From assembly GCF_001908185.1 (NCBI RefSeq), contig NZ_LGHM01000041.1, positions 1 through 64,000 on the forward strand: a DNA stretch of 64,000 bases, read 5' to 3'. The DNA comes from Bradyrhizobium sp. AS23.2 (lineage in GTDB: Bacteria; Pseudomonadota; Alphaproteobacteria; Rhizobiales; Xanthobacteraceae). The translations under genes and the position numbers were made by a program. Positions 32,867-41,244 of this stretch are shown one piece after another; positions within the stretch are counted from its first letter, which is position 1; every line of letters starts with the position of its first letter. Below the pieces are notes generated by a model. The model worked only from the letters and a program-made list of their open reading frames with translations. It had not been told where the DNA came from and searched no databases.

Positions 32867-33600
32867 GCTGCGTTGTCCTCCATGGCGCCGCCGAGGAAGA
32901 GTTGCCCGATCCGTGGATCGTTCAGGATGCGCTTCGCGCCGTCGACCATGCGGGTCTGGCCGAGTTCGAGCACGATGCCGAAATCGGAGATCTCCAGCGC
33001 CGAGCGCGCGTTCTGCTCGATCATGAGGATGGTGACGCCGCGGTCGCGCAAGCGTTTGAGGATGTCGAATGTCTGCTGCACCATCAGCGGCGACAGGCCG
33101 ATCGAGGGTTCGTCGATCAGGACGAGCTTCGGTTCGAGCAGCAGCGAGCGGGCGATTTCGAGCTGCTTCTGCTCGCCGCCAGAGAGCGTCGATGCCTGCT
33201 GAGCCGACTTGCGGCGGAGCGCGGGAAACAGGTCGAGCGCTGCCTCGATCCGCCTCTGCAGGTCGATGCCGTTGCCGGCGGCGACGCCGCCGAGCTCGAT
33301 GTTGTGGCGCACCGACAGCTCGGGAAAGATGTTGCGGCCCTGCGGCACGTAGCAGATGCCGGCATTGAGCAGCGCGCGCTGGCTCAAGTTCGTGACGTCA
33401 CGGTTCGCAAAGCTGATCTTGCCTTCGCGCAGCTTGAGCAGGCCGAAGATTGCCTTGAAGACGGTGGACTTGCCGGCACCGTTCGGGCCGATGATGGTGG
33501 TGATGGTCGCCGGCGATACCGAAAATGTCGTGCCGTTCAAGATCGTCATCTTGCCGTAACCGCCGACGAGATTGTGAACCGAGAGGATCGGGTCGCTCAT
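32863..33600 (-). CDS. livF: branched-chain-type ABC transporter ATPase LivF
   Basis: The ATG at 33600 gives a 245-residue ATPase: Walker A GPNGAGKST, signature LSGGEQKQLEIA, Walker B KLVLIDEPSIGL, and the LivF-type segment YVPQGRNIFPELSVRHNIELGG. It overlaps the quiC remnant by 4 bp and follows livG after a 140-bp gap that contains a repeat. Together with the upstream genes it powers uptake of the ligand bound by the SBP at 36548-37678. Confidence 0.93.
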   Translation of the reverse strand: MSDPILSVHNLVGGYGKMTILNGTTFSVSPATITTIIGPNGAGKSTVFKAIFGLLKLREGKISFANRDVTNLSQRALLNAGICYVPQGRNIFPELSVRHNIELGGVAAGNGIDLQRRIEAALDLFPALRRKSAQQASTLSGGEQKQLEIARSLLLEPKLVLIDEPSIGLSPLMVQQTFDILKRLRDRGVTILMIEQNARSALEISDFGIVLELGQTRMVDGAKRILNDPRIGQLFLGGAMEDNAA

Positions 33601-33740
33601 GGCTCGCTCCCTCCAGCATGATCCGGAAAAGTGTGAAGCGGTTTTCCCTCGCAACAAACGCGGAACGCGTTTGCGCGGAGATCATGCGCAAACAATAAAA
33701 CCAAAGCGCGATGACGATTCATCTCAATCTCCATCGCGCT
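33601..33740. repeat. catgatccggaaaa repeat between livF and livG
   Basis: The gap holds inverted pieces of the gcatgatccggaaaagtg...gcggttttccc type and aacgcggaacgcgtttgcgcggagatcatgcgc. The same family is split by IS630 at 53546-54836. No gene is seen here. Confidence 0.6.
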
Positions 33741-34484
33741 TTAGTGTCCGAGATAGGCTTCGATCACGGCGGGGTTCTTGCGCACCTCGTCCGGCCGTCC
33801 CATCGCCAGCACCTTGCCTTCCGCCATCACCATCACACGCGAGCACAGCGACATCACGAATTCCATGTTGTGCTCGATCACGACGAAGGTGGCGTTCTTC
33901 TCGCGGTTGATCGCAACCAGCCGCTCCTTCAGGTCCGACAGCATCGACGGGTTGACGCCGCCGGCGGGCTCGTCCAGCAGCACCAGGCGCGGGCCGCCCA
34001 TGAAGGCCATGGCGGCGTCGAGCAACTTCTGCTGGCCGTAGGAGAGACCGCCGGCCGGCTCGGCGGCGAGATGATCCAGCTTGAAGAAGCCGATCATCTG
34101 ATTGGCGGCCTCCGTCAGCCCGGCATCGGAGCGGCCGACGAAGCGCGAGGCCATGCTGCCCTGATGCTCCTGGCCTGCGAGAATCAGGTTCTCGCGCACC
34201 GAGAGTTTTGGAAACACCTGCAGGAGCTGGAACGTGCGGCTAACCCCGAGCTTGTTGAGCTCGGCGGGACGCAGGCCGGTGACGACCCTGCCGTCGAGCT
34301 TGACCTCGCCACCGCTCGGGGTGAGCTGGCCGAGGATGCAGTTGAACAGGGTGGACTTGCCGCAGCCGTTCGGGCCGATCAGGCCGAGGATCTCGCCCTC
34401 GCGCACGTCGAAGGAAACGCCGTCAACGGCGCTGATGCCGCCAAAGTTCTTCTTGATGTTGGTGACTTCGAGCACCGCACTCAT
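33741..34484 (-). CDS. livG: branched-chain-type ABC transporter ATPase LivG
   Basis: The ATG at 34484 overlaps the livM stop by 4 bp. The 247-residue ATPase has Walker A GPNGCGKST, the LivG segment GVSRTFQLLQVFPKLSVRENL, signature LSYGQQKLLD (a variant of LSGGQ, usual in this subfamily) and Walker B RLVLLDEPAGGVNP. The open frame upstream of 34484 is antisense or wrong-frame and should be ignored. Confidence 0.93.
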   Translation of the reverse strand: MSAVLEVTNIKKNFGGISAVDGVSFDVREGEILGLIGPNGCGKSTLFNCILGQLTPSGGEVKLDGRVVTGLRPAELNKLGVSRTFQLLQVFPKLSVRENLILAGQEHQGSMASRFVGRSDAGLTEAANQMIGFFKLDHLAAEPAGGLSYGQQKLLDAAMAFMGGPRLVLLDEPAGGVNPSMLSDLKERLVAINREKNATFVVIEHNMEFVMSLCSRVMVMAEGKVLAMGRPDEVRKNPAVIEAYLGH

Positions 34485-35479
34485 TGCACCGTCTCCATGC
34501 GCGATTTCGCGACGGCGCGCAGAGCGGAGGCCGCCTTGGTACGTCGCGCGGCCATGGTGCGATCGAGAATTCCCAGAATGCCGGTAGGCGACCAGATCAG
34601 GAGCAGCATCACCGCGATCGCATAGAGCATCAGATAATAGCCCTCGGTGAAGCGCAGCCATTCGGGCAGCAGCACCGCGATCATCGCCCCTATGAAGGGG
34701 CCGAAATAGAAACCCGCGCCGCCGACGATCACCATCATCAGGAGGTCGAGCGAGAGCGACAGGTTGAACGGCACGGGATCGATATATTGCGTCAGTGGCG
34801 CATAGAGCGCCCCGGCGACGCCGCCGAGCGCCGAGCCGATCGCGAAGGCCATCAGCGTGTAGCGCCGGGTGTCGATGCCGAGCGATTGTGCGCGCAAGGG
34901 GTTTTCGCGCAGCGCCATGAAGGCGCGGCCCCAGGGCGAGCGGATCAGCCACCAGACCGTCAGGGAGACGATCGCGAGCGAGCCGAGGCAGACATAGTAG
35001 AACGGCAGAGGCTTGTTGGTCGCCAGCCCAAAGACGTGCGGGCGCGGAATATTGGAGATGCCGTAGATGCCGCCGGTGAGCCAGCTCTCGTTGCGGAACA
35101 CGAGGAAGGCGAGGGTGGAGAAGGCGAGTGTGACGAAGGCGAGATAGTGATGCTGCACGCGCAGCGCGGGGTAGCCGAGCACCCAGCCGACCATGAAGCT
35201 CAGGACGATCGCGACCACGATCGCGGCCGGCAGCGGCCAGCCGTGGGTGGTCGTGATAGCGGCGGCATAAGCGCCGATGCCAACGAAGGCTCCTTGCGCC
35301 AGCGACACCTGGCCGGCATAGCCGAGCGTGAGGTTCAGTCCCATCGCGGCGATGGTCATGACCGCCCACTGGCTCAGGATGAACAGGCCGTAGCGGTTGA
35401 AGTTCATGGGAACGATGATCAGCGCCGCGATGACGGCAAGGCCGAGCGCGATCTTCAGGGGTTTGCCAAAGCCGCTCAT
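34481..35479 (-). CDS. livM: branched-chain-type ABC transporter permease LivM
   Basis: The 332-residue permease has about nine membrane segments, with the LivM signature AAMGLNLTLGYAGQVSLAQGAFVGIGAYAAA and the coupling region WGRAFMALRENPLRAQSLGIDTRRYTL. It overlaps livH and livG by 4 bp each, the usual tight packing of liv operons. Its C-terminal tail (RTMAARRTKAASALRAVAKSR) is basic and cytoplasmic. Confidence 0.93.
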   Translation of the reverse strand: MSGFGKPLKIALGLAVIAALIIVPMNFNRYGLFILSQWAVMTIAAMGLNLTLGYAGQVSLAQGAFVGIGAYAAAITTTHGWPLPAAIVVAIVLSFMVGWVLGYPALRVQHHYLAFVTLAFSTLAFLVFRNESWLTGGIYGISNIPRPHVFGLATNKPLPFYYVCLGSLAIVSLTVWWLIRSPWGRAFMALRENPLRAQSLGIDTRRYTLMAFAIGSALGGVAGALYAPLTQYIDPVPFNLSLSLDLLMMVIVGGAGFYFGPFIGAMIAVLLPEWLRFTEGYYLMLYAIAVMLLLIWSPTGILGILDRTMAARRTKAASALRAVAKSRMETVQ

Positions 35480-36351
35480 ACCGTGCGCTCCTCGGCGCGG
35501 CCGAGCAGTCCTTGCGGCCGGAACAGGATTACAACGATCAGGAAGATCAGCGGCACCGCCGCGCGATATTGGGTGGAGACGTAGCTCGCGGCGAGATTGT
35601 CGAGCACGCCGATCAAGAGGCCGCCCGCGATCGCGCCGCGGACCTGGTTGAAGCCGCCGACGATCGCGGCGATGAAGGCGGCTTGGCCAAGCACCTCGCC
35701 GGAGGAGAATTTTGCCAGATAGATCGGCGTGATCAGCAGCGAGGCGAGCGCAACCAGGAAGGCGTTGATCAGGAAGGTCAGGAGAATCATGCGCTCGACC
35801 GGCACGCCGATGATGCGCGCCACCGTCGGGTTCTGCGCTGCCGCCTGCATCTGGTGGCCGAGCGAAGTGCGGTTCAGCAGCGTGGTCAGGCCGACCACGG
35901 CGAGGATGGCGACGACAAGCACGCCGATGCTTTGCAGCGAGACGGCATGTCCGAGGATGGAGATGTCACCGGTCGGCACGATCGAGGGGAAGGGCGAGGC
36001 CTCGGCGCTGAAGAACTGCTTCACAGCCTCCTTGATGCCGATCGCGAGCGCCATGGTGGCGATCGCCAGCGGCAGCACGCCATGGCGCATCATCGGATCG
36101 ACCAGGAGGAGCTTGAAGGCGAGCCCGAGCAGGATCATCGACAACAGGATGCCGAGGATGATCGCGAGCCAGAACGGCGCGCCGACATGCATCGCCGCCA
36201 GCATCAGGAACGCGGGCAGCATCACGAACTCGCCTTGCGCGAAATTGATGGTCTGCGAGGTCTGCCACAGCAGCGTGAAGCCGACCGCGACCAGCGCGTA
36301 GATCGCGCCGGTGGCAAGTCCCGCGACCAGAAGATCGAACATATTGGACAT
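35476..36351 (-). CDS. livH: branched-chain-type ABC transporter permease LivH
   Basis: This 291-residue permease starts MSNMFDLLVAGLATGAIYALVAVGFTLLWQTSQTINFAQGEFVMLPAF, the textbook LivH N-terminus, and has the coupling loop NRTSLGHQMQAAAQNPTVARIIGVPVERMI. It forms the channel with LivM. About 200 bp, mainly a palindromic repeat, separate it from the binding-protein gene upstream. Confidence 0.93.
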   Translation of the reverse strand: MSNMFDLLVAGLATGAIYALVAVGFTLLWQTSQTINFAQGEFVMLPAFLMLAAMHVGAPFWLAIILGILLSMILLGLAFKLLLVDPMMRHGVLPLAIATMALAIGIKEAVKQFFSAEASPFPSIVPTGDISILGHAVSLQSIGVLVVAILAVVGLTTLLNRTSLGHQMQAAAQNPTVARIIGVPVERMILLTFLINAFLVALASLLITPIYLAKFSSGEVLGQAAFIAAIVGGFNQVRGAIAGGLLIGVLDNLAASYVSTQYRAAVPLIFLIVVILFRPQGLLGRAEERTV

Positions 36352-36403
36352 GGGTTCTCTTTGATCGTTAGAGCCCGGGTGAACTCGACGCGAATTCAGG
36401 CCT

Positions 36404-36540
36404 ATCGCTCCCTCTCCCCGTCCTTACGGGGAGAGGGTGGGGTGAGGGGCTCGCTCCGCGAGCTCATCTCTCACCGTCTTTGCGGAAGCAGCCCCTCACC
36501 CCAACCCTCTCCCCGCGAAGAGCGGGGCGAGGGAGAAGGG
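36404..36540. repeat. CTCTCCCCGC palindromic repeat
   Basis: The arms ccctctccccgtccttacggggagagggtgg and ccaaccctctccccgcgaagagcgg sit around a gaggggctcgctccgcgag hairpin, between livH and its binding-protein gene. Confidence 0.78.
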
Positions 36541-36547
36541 CAGAATC

Positions 36548-37678
36548 TCACTTCACCTTTGGCAGCACCTGCTTCACGACCTGCTTGCCTTCGACCACCT
36601 CGACCAGGAAGCTCTGGCGATCGATGTCGCCGTTCTGATCGAAGGTGACGTCCATCAGGATGCCCGGCTCGTCCGCGGCCTTGATGGTGAGGCCGTGCAG
36701 CGCGTCGGCGAACGCCTTGGAATCGACCTTGCCCATCTTCTCGGTGGTGGCCTTCACCATGTAGACGGCGAGATAGCCCTTCAGGCCGTTGTGATCAGGC
36801 ACATAGTTGTACTTCTTGGAGAAGCGTTCACGGAACCCCTTGACCAGGTCGACCGGGGCGTCCGTGGTGAGCCCGACATGGCCGCGCGCGCCATTGGCGG
36901 CGTCGCCCGCGAGCTCGATCACCTTCTGGCCGATCAGCGTGGTCTCACCCATCAGCGGCGCGGCGACGCCCTGGCGCTTCAGCTCCTTCAGGATGCGGGC
37001 GCTCTCTTCCTCGTTGAGATAGACGAACACTGCGTCGGGATTGGCAGCCTTGATCTTGCCGACGTCGGCGGCGAAGTCGGCCTGGCCGGCTTCGGTCGAG
37101 AGATCGGCGACGACCTTGGAGCCGAGGCGGTCGAGCTCCTTGACGACGACATCGCGGCCGCCGCGGCCGAAATCATTGTTGACCCAGACCACTGCGACCG
37201 ATTTCGCCTTCATGTCGTCGTGGATGTATTTGGCGACCTTCGGCATCGAGGATTGCTGGCCGAAGGACGTGCGGAATAGGAATTTGTTTCCGGCTTGCGT
37301 CAGCTCGGCGGCTTCGCCGCCCATGATCTGCGTGATGCCGGCCTCTGCCGCGAGCGGCGCGGTCACCTTGACCGAACCGGAATAGCCGGGTCCGAGCAGT
37401 ACATAGGGCTCGGCGTCGAGCGCCTTCTGCACCTGCGCGCGCGCCACGCCGGGGTTCGACTGCGAGTCGGCGTGGGTCACTTCGAGCTTGCGGCCGAGCA
37501 CGCCGCCCTTGGCGTTGATCTCCTCGATCGCGAGGTCGATGCCGTTCTTCCAGTTCGTCCCGACGGTGGCGCCGCCGCCGGAAAGCTCGGCGACGTCGGC
37601 GAGCTTGATCGCTTGTGCGTGCGCGCTGGTTGCAGTCGCGAAGGCAAGCACGGCGCCCGCCAGCAGGGTCGATTTCAT
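36548..37678 (-). CDS. liv-type ABC transporter binding protein, probable shikimate/quinate ligand
   Basis: The ATG at 37678 (ggagg 7-8 nt upstream) gives 376 residues with a signal peptide ending ATSAHAQ. The mature protein is a Leu/Ile/Val-type binding protein: IKLADVAELSGGGATVGTNWKNGIDLAIEEINAKGGVLGRKLEV and YVLLGPGYSGSVKVTAPLA. It belongs to the minus-strand operon with a shikimate dehydrogenase, livHMGF and a quiC remnant. Shikimate, quinate or dehydroshikimate is therefore the likely ligand, by context only. Confidence 0.88.
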   Translation of the reverse strand: MKSTLLAGAVLAFATATSAHAQAIKLADVAELSGGGATVGTNWKNGIDLAIEEINAKGGVLGRKLEVTHADSQSNPGVARAQVQKALDAEPYVLLGPGYSGSVKVTAPLAAEAGITQIMGGEAAELTQAGNKFLFRTSFGQQSSMPKVAKYIHDDMKAKSVAVVWVNNDFGRGGRDVVVKELDRLGSKVVADLSTEAGQADFAADVGKIKAANPDAVFVYLNEEESARILKELKRQGVAAPLMGETTLIGQKVIELAGDAANGARGHVGLTTDAPVDLVKGFRERFSKKYNYVPDHNGLKGYLAVYMVKATTEKMGKVDSKAFADALHGLTIKAADEPGILMDVTFDQNGDIDRQSFLVEVVEGKQVVKQVLPKVK

Positions 37679-37735
37679 GGACTCTCCTCCCATTTCCGTT
37701 GATGTTGTCCGCGGCCTTGTGTCCGGCCGCTTCGG

Positions 37736-38614
37736 TTACGCTGCGTGATAGGTCGAACTTCGCGCCGCCATCACCTCGTCGAAAGCCTCTCCCATGACTT
37801 CGGTCGATGGGGCAAGGCCCGTGAACAGCTCGAAGGCGTCCGCGGCCTGATAGATCGCCAGCTCCCGTCCGGTCATGATCCGCGCGCCGCGTTCCTGCGC
37901 TGCAGCGAGCAGCGGCGTGATCAGCGGCGAATAAACGGCATCCGCGACCCACAATTTGTCATGCAGCAGCGTGGCCGTAACCGGCATGCCCCGGTTCGGC
38001 AGCATGCCGACCGGCGTGCCGTTAACGAGTCCGGTTGCGCCCTGGAGCGCATCCTCGACGCTTGCGGCGACCCTCACGCCGCCCCGCGGGGCAAGCAGGG
38101 AGACGAGCGTCTCGGCACGCGCCGGCTCACTATCAAAAATGCGGATGTCGGAAACCTCAAGGCTCGCCAGCGCAAACGCGATTGCCTTGCCGACGCCGCC
38201 GGCGCCGATCACGGCCACGGCGTTCCCGGTCGGCGTCAGCAGCGGTGCCACCGCGCGCACAAAGCCGGTCGTATCGGTGTTGTGGCCGGTCAGGCGGCCG
38301 TCCCTGACGACGACGGTGTTGACCGCGCCCATCGCAGCCGCACCCGGCGCAAGCTCGTCGAGCAGCGGGACCACCGCTTCCTTGTAGGGGTAGGTGACGT
38401 TGACGCCGGCAAAGCCGAGCCGCCGCACGCCCTCGAGCATCAGGCTGAGCCCGGTCGCATCGGCGCCGGCGACCTCGATGAGCTGGTAGTGGCCGCGCAG
38501 GCCGAGGGCATCGGCGGCGCGCTCATGCATGGCGGGGGAAGCGGAATGCGCGATCGGCGCGCCGATCAGGCCTGTGAGGAGCTTCCTGCTGGCGGTGTAT
38601 CCGCGCTTCGACAT
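37736..38614 (-). CDS. aroE: shikimate/quinate dehydrogenase
   Basis: The 292-residue AroE-family enzyme has the N-terminal motif GLIGAPIAHSASPAMHERAADALG, substrate-binding segment GVNVTYPYKEAVVPLLDE (catalytic Lys), NTDTTGFVRAV (catalytic Asp) and a Rossmann motif AVIGAGGVGKAIAFAL. The operon context, an importer and a quiC remnant, suggests a catabolic role oxidising shikimate or quinate to the dehydro form, rather than biosynthesis. NAD versus NADP preference cannot be settled here. Confidence 0.9.
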   Translation of the reverse strand: MSKRGYTASRKLLTGLIGAPIAHSASPAMHERAADALGLRGHYQLIEVAGADATGLSLMLEGVRRLGFAGVNVTYPYKEAVVPLLDELAPGAAAMGAVNTVVVRDGRLTGHNTDTTGFVRAVAPLLTPTGNAVAVIGAGGVGKAIAFALASLEVSDIRIFDSEPARAETLVSLLAPRGGVRVAASVEDALQGATGLVNGTPVGMLPNRGMPVTATLLHDKLWVADAVYSPLITPLLAAAQERGARIMTGRELAIYQAADAFELFTGLAPSTEVMGEAFDEVMAARSSTYHAA

Positions 38615-38736
38615 GATTCACTATCGTCTTGTTCGGAGCGTTCGGTCCTGGCCATTAGCGGGGAAAACCGCGCAATTCCAAGTGCGACGATAGCCTTTCC
38701 GCTGCCTAACACAATTACCCTTTGGTCCGGCAAACC

Positions 38737-38749
38737 TAACATCATGTTA
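38737..38749. promoter_or_regulatory. T-N11-A palindrome between lysR and aroE
   Basis: TAACATCATGTTA is a 13-bp palindrome of the LysR type (T-N11-A). It overlaps the stop codon of the LysR gene, 123 bp upstream of the aroE start. Confidence 0.35.
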
Positions 38750-39672
38750 TTTCTTCCGCCCGCGTCCCGCAGGCACCTTGCCGTTGCCGCGGGACGGCTC
38801 GACTGCACGCATCTCGGCGTGCAGGGATTCGATGAAATGCTCGACGTGAAGCGACAGCGGCGCGCCGCGCTTCACCGCGATATAGGTGTCGAACCGCGTC
38901 GGCTCGGTGATCTTCAAGAGCTCGATCCCAGGGTAGCCGCCATGCGCCACCGTGAACTGGTCGATGATGGCGATCCCGAGGCCCGCCTTCACCAGCGCGC
39001 AGACCGTGGTGCCGAAGCGCGCGCGGATGGTGATGTTGTAGTCGAGCCGGTTGCGCGCGAAGATCTCGGCGATGATCCGTCCATAGGGGTCGTTCGGGTC
39101 GATGCCGATCAGCGGATAGCGGGTGATCTCGGCGGCAGAGACCTGCTTGCGCCCGGCAAGCTCGTGGCCGGGCGGCACGATGCAATAGAGCTCGCCGGAG
39201 GCGAGCGGCATGAAGTCGAGGCCGGAATGCTCGAGCCGGTAGCTCATCGCGACGCACTCGCCGCGGCCGAGCATGAGATAGTCGATGGCTTCCTCGAGCT
39301 TGAGGATGTTGATGTCGATGCCGAGATCGGGATAGCGGCGCCGGACGCGCTCGATCGCACGCGGCACCATCACCTGCGCGATGCTCGGCACCGAGCCGAT
39401 GCGCAATTCCGATAGTCCGCCGCGGCCGATCTTGGAGATGATCTCGGAGAGATCGTCGACCTTCTTGTAGACGCCGTTGATCTGCTCAAAGATGTTCTCG
39501 GCTTCCGGCGTCGGAAAGTAGCGGCCGTTCTGGCGATGGAAGAAGCGGATGCCGCGGAATTCGAGTTTCGTTGCCGCCATGCGGCCCGTTGCCAGGGTTC
39601 CGCGAGCGCGCTGATCTCTGTCTCCCGAAAATTGATCGTCGTCGTATCCGGTTTCCGGATCGCTGCGTTCAC
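38747..39672 (-). pseudogene. LysR-family regulator with damaged DNA-binding domain
   Basis: The ligand domain is intact and convincing (ELRIGSVPSIAQVMVPRAIERVRRRYPDLGIDI, LASGELYCIVPPGHELAGR, VKAGLGIAIIDQFTVAHGG). At the N-terminus, from a GTG at 39672, the frame reads TTTINFRETEISALAEPW and then loses phase. The other frame resumes only at GIRFFHRQNGRYFPTPEAE. About 20 residues that should form the recognition helix (usually like ...VSQPAVSR...) are missing, together with a frame change. It lies just upstream of and on the same strand as the aroE-liv-quiC operon, so it is probably a dead quinate/shikimate activator. Confidence 0.7.
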
Positions 39673-39744
39673 TTCTGTACATACGACCGCGCCGCCGTGG
39701 CTCATGATGCCGCGGCGGATGCCCTGCCGGATGGGGAGGACGAG

Positions 39745-39957
39745 ATGAGCGAGTTCGAAGGTCGCGTGCAAACCGTGTTGGATGCCGCACTCGATGCGGC
39801 CTTCAAAGATATCAGACATGGCGGCGATCATGAGAGCAGGAAGCTCATTGCCGCACGGCTGTTGGACGCGGCCCGCTCGGGCGTCACCGCTCTGGATGAA
39901 CTGACGTCCGTTGGGCGGCGCACCCTGATCGATCTCAGAAGCAGATCGCTGGGCTAG
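39745..39957 (+). CDS. small conserved-looking protein, 70 residues
   Basis: I do not recognise this protein. The ATG at 39745 has ggggagga 4-5 nt upstream. The product (MSEFEGRVQTVLDAALDAAFKD...) is mostly helical and charged, with no Cys and no membrane segment. It diverges from the broken LysR gene with 72 bp between them and may be translated from a bidirectional promoter. Codon use is like its neighbours. Confidence 0.55.
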   Translation: MSEFEGRVQTVLDAALDAAFKDIRHGGDHESRKLIAARLLDAARSGVTALDELTSVGRRTLIDLRSRSLG

Positions 39958-40086
39958 ACGGCGCCAACAGCGAGGCGGTTGAGGATCACGATCAGATCAA
40001 TTCAACTATGCCGCCACATGCGAATGGTGAAACGGCATGCAGAAGCGGCTCGTGTCGCTGACGCGCAATTGCTGCAACAACGTGGC

Positions 40087-40264
40087 TCAGCTCGCCGGTC
40101 CCTCCGGCGAGGCGGTGTCGGCTGGCTTCGTGCGCTCGCTTTCCAGCACGTCGCGCGCGAATTCGATGATTTTCTGCTTGTTTGCCGTTTCGCGCACGGC
40201 GAAAAAAAACGCGGTTGAGCTCCAGGCCGAGCACACTATTGAGGGCGATGTTCTCGTCTTCCAT
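40087..40264 (-). pseudogene. small protein with an A8 homopolymer frameshift
   Basis: From the ATG at 40264 the frame reads MEDENIALNSVLGLELNRVFF. At the run of eight A (40202-40209 on the plus strand) it changes into another frame, which continues sensibly as AVRETANKQKIIEFARDVLESERTKPADTASPEGPAS. Removing one A gives a single protein of about 58 residues with an acidic helical core. This is either a sequencing error or a slippage-prone gene. The function is unknown. Confidence 0.5.
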
Positions 40265-40431
40265 CGTGGCTCTCCGCTTTGGGCGCCGTCAGGTGCATCT
40301 TGATCCAATTTCCTCCACAAGTAGATTAAATCTTCGGCGCACGGGGAATACCGGGAAACTACGGGAACGGCGAATTGAGGCAGTCCCCAAAGCCATGCTA
40401 TACCTGACGACAAGGGTCAGGAAACGCACCG

Positions 40432-41160
40432 ATGTCCGCCGTAGATTATGGCCGGGAGGCGCTCGACTTCATCGAAGGTCTGGGGACCTATCGCAAGGTT
40501 CCAGATGCCATGGATGCGCTCGAAGCAGCCTTTGGTCGCTTCGGCTTCGAAACCATCATCGTAACGGGATTGCCGAATCCCGACCAGCAGTTTGCACAGA
40601 TGGTCCTCGCCAAGCGCTGGCCGGCGGGATGGTTCAGCCTCTACACCGAAAACAACTACGATCGCTTCGATCCGGTGGTGCGGCTGTGCCGGCAATCCGT
40701 CAATCCGTTCGAGTGGTCGGAAGCGCCCTATGATGCCGAACTCGAGCCGAGTGCGGCCGAGGTGATGAACCGCGCCACCGATTTTCGCATGTCGCGCGGC
40801 TTCACCGTCCCGATCCACGGGCTTACCGGTTACGAGGCCGCGGTGTCGCTCGGCGGTGTCCATCTCGACCTCAATCCTCGCAGCAAGCCGGCGCTGCATT
40901 TGATGGCGATGTATGGCTTCGACCACATTCGCCGTCTGCTCGACCCGGCGCCCGATCAGTCGACACGCCTCACGCCGCGCGAGCGCGAGGTGATCGCCTG
41001 GGCCTCGCAAGGCAAGTCGGCCTGGGAAATCGGCGAGATCCTGCACATCACGCAGCGTACCGCCGAGGAGCATCTTGCAACCGCGGCGCGCAAGCTCGGC
41101 GCCGTCAACCGTACGCATGCTGTTGCGCTGGCGATTCGCCACAAGATCATCAGTCCCTGA
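40432..41160 (+). CDS. bjaR: LuxR-family quorum-sensing regulator BjaR
   Basis: The 242-residue regulator has the autoinducer-binding domain in residues about 20-165, including WFSLYTENNYDRFDPVVRLC with the conserved Trp, Tyr and Asp of acyl-HSL pockets, and FDHIRRLL. The C-terminal GerE helix-turn-helix is LTPREREVIAWASQGKSAWEIGEILHITQRTAEEHLATAARKLGAVNRTHAVALAIRHKII. It matches my memory of BjaR1 of Bradyrhizobium, the receptor for isovaleryl-homoserine lactone. It precedes bjaI by 84 bp, and a 14-bp palindrome lies between them. Confidence 0.9.
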   Translation: MSAVDYGREALDFIEGLGTYRKVPDAMDALEAAFGRFGFETIIVTGLPNPDQQFAQMVLAKRWPAGWFSLYTENNYDRFDPVVRLCRQSVNPFEWSEAPYDAELEPSAAEVMNRATDFRMSRGFTVPIHGLTGYEAAVSLGGVHLDLNPRSKPALHLMAMYGFDHIRRLLDPAPDQSTRLTPREREVIAWASQGKSAWEIGEILHITQRTAEEHLATAARKLGAVNRTHAVALAIRHKIISP

Positions 41161-41169
41161 GCGACACAC

Positions 41170-41183
41170 TGGGAAATTTCCCA
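41170..41183. promoter_or_regulatory. lux-box-like palindrome upstream of bjaI
   Basis: TGGGAAATTTCCCA is a perfect 14-bp palindrome starting 9 bp after the bjaR stop and ending 61 bp before the bjaI start. Its place matches where a LuxR-type activator would bind to drive the synthase gene. Confidence 0.55.
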
Positions 41184-41244
41184 ATATCGAACGTTCCTCT
41201 TTTCGCGGAGGCTTCCCCCATTAAGGTCGAATGGGGTGGAGTCC

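Noticed and set aside
33741..35369. 542-residue minus-strand ORF ending in LivG
   Set aside because: Only the part from 34484 is LivG; the upstream part is the wrong frame of livM.
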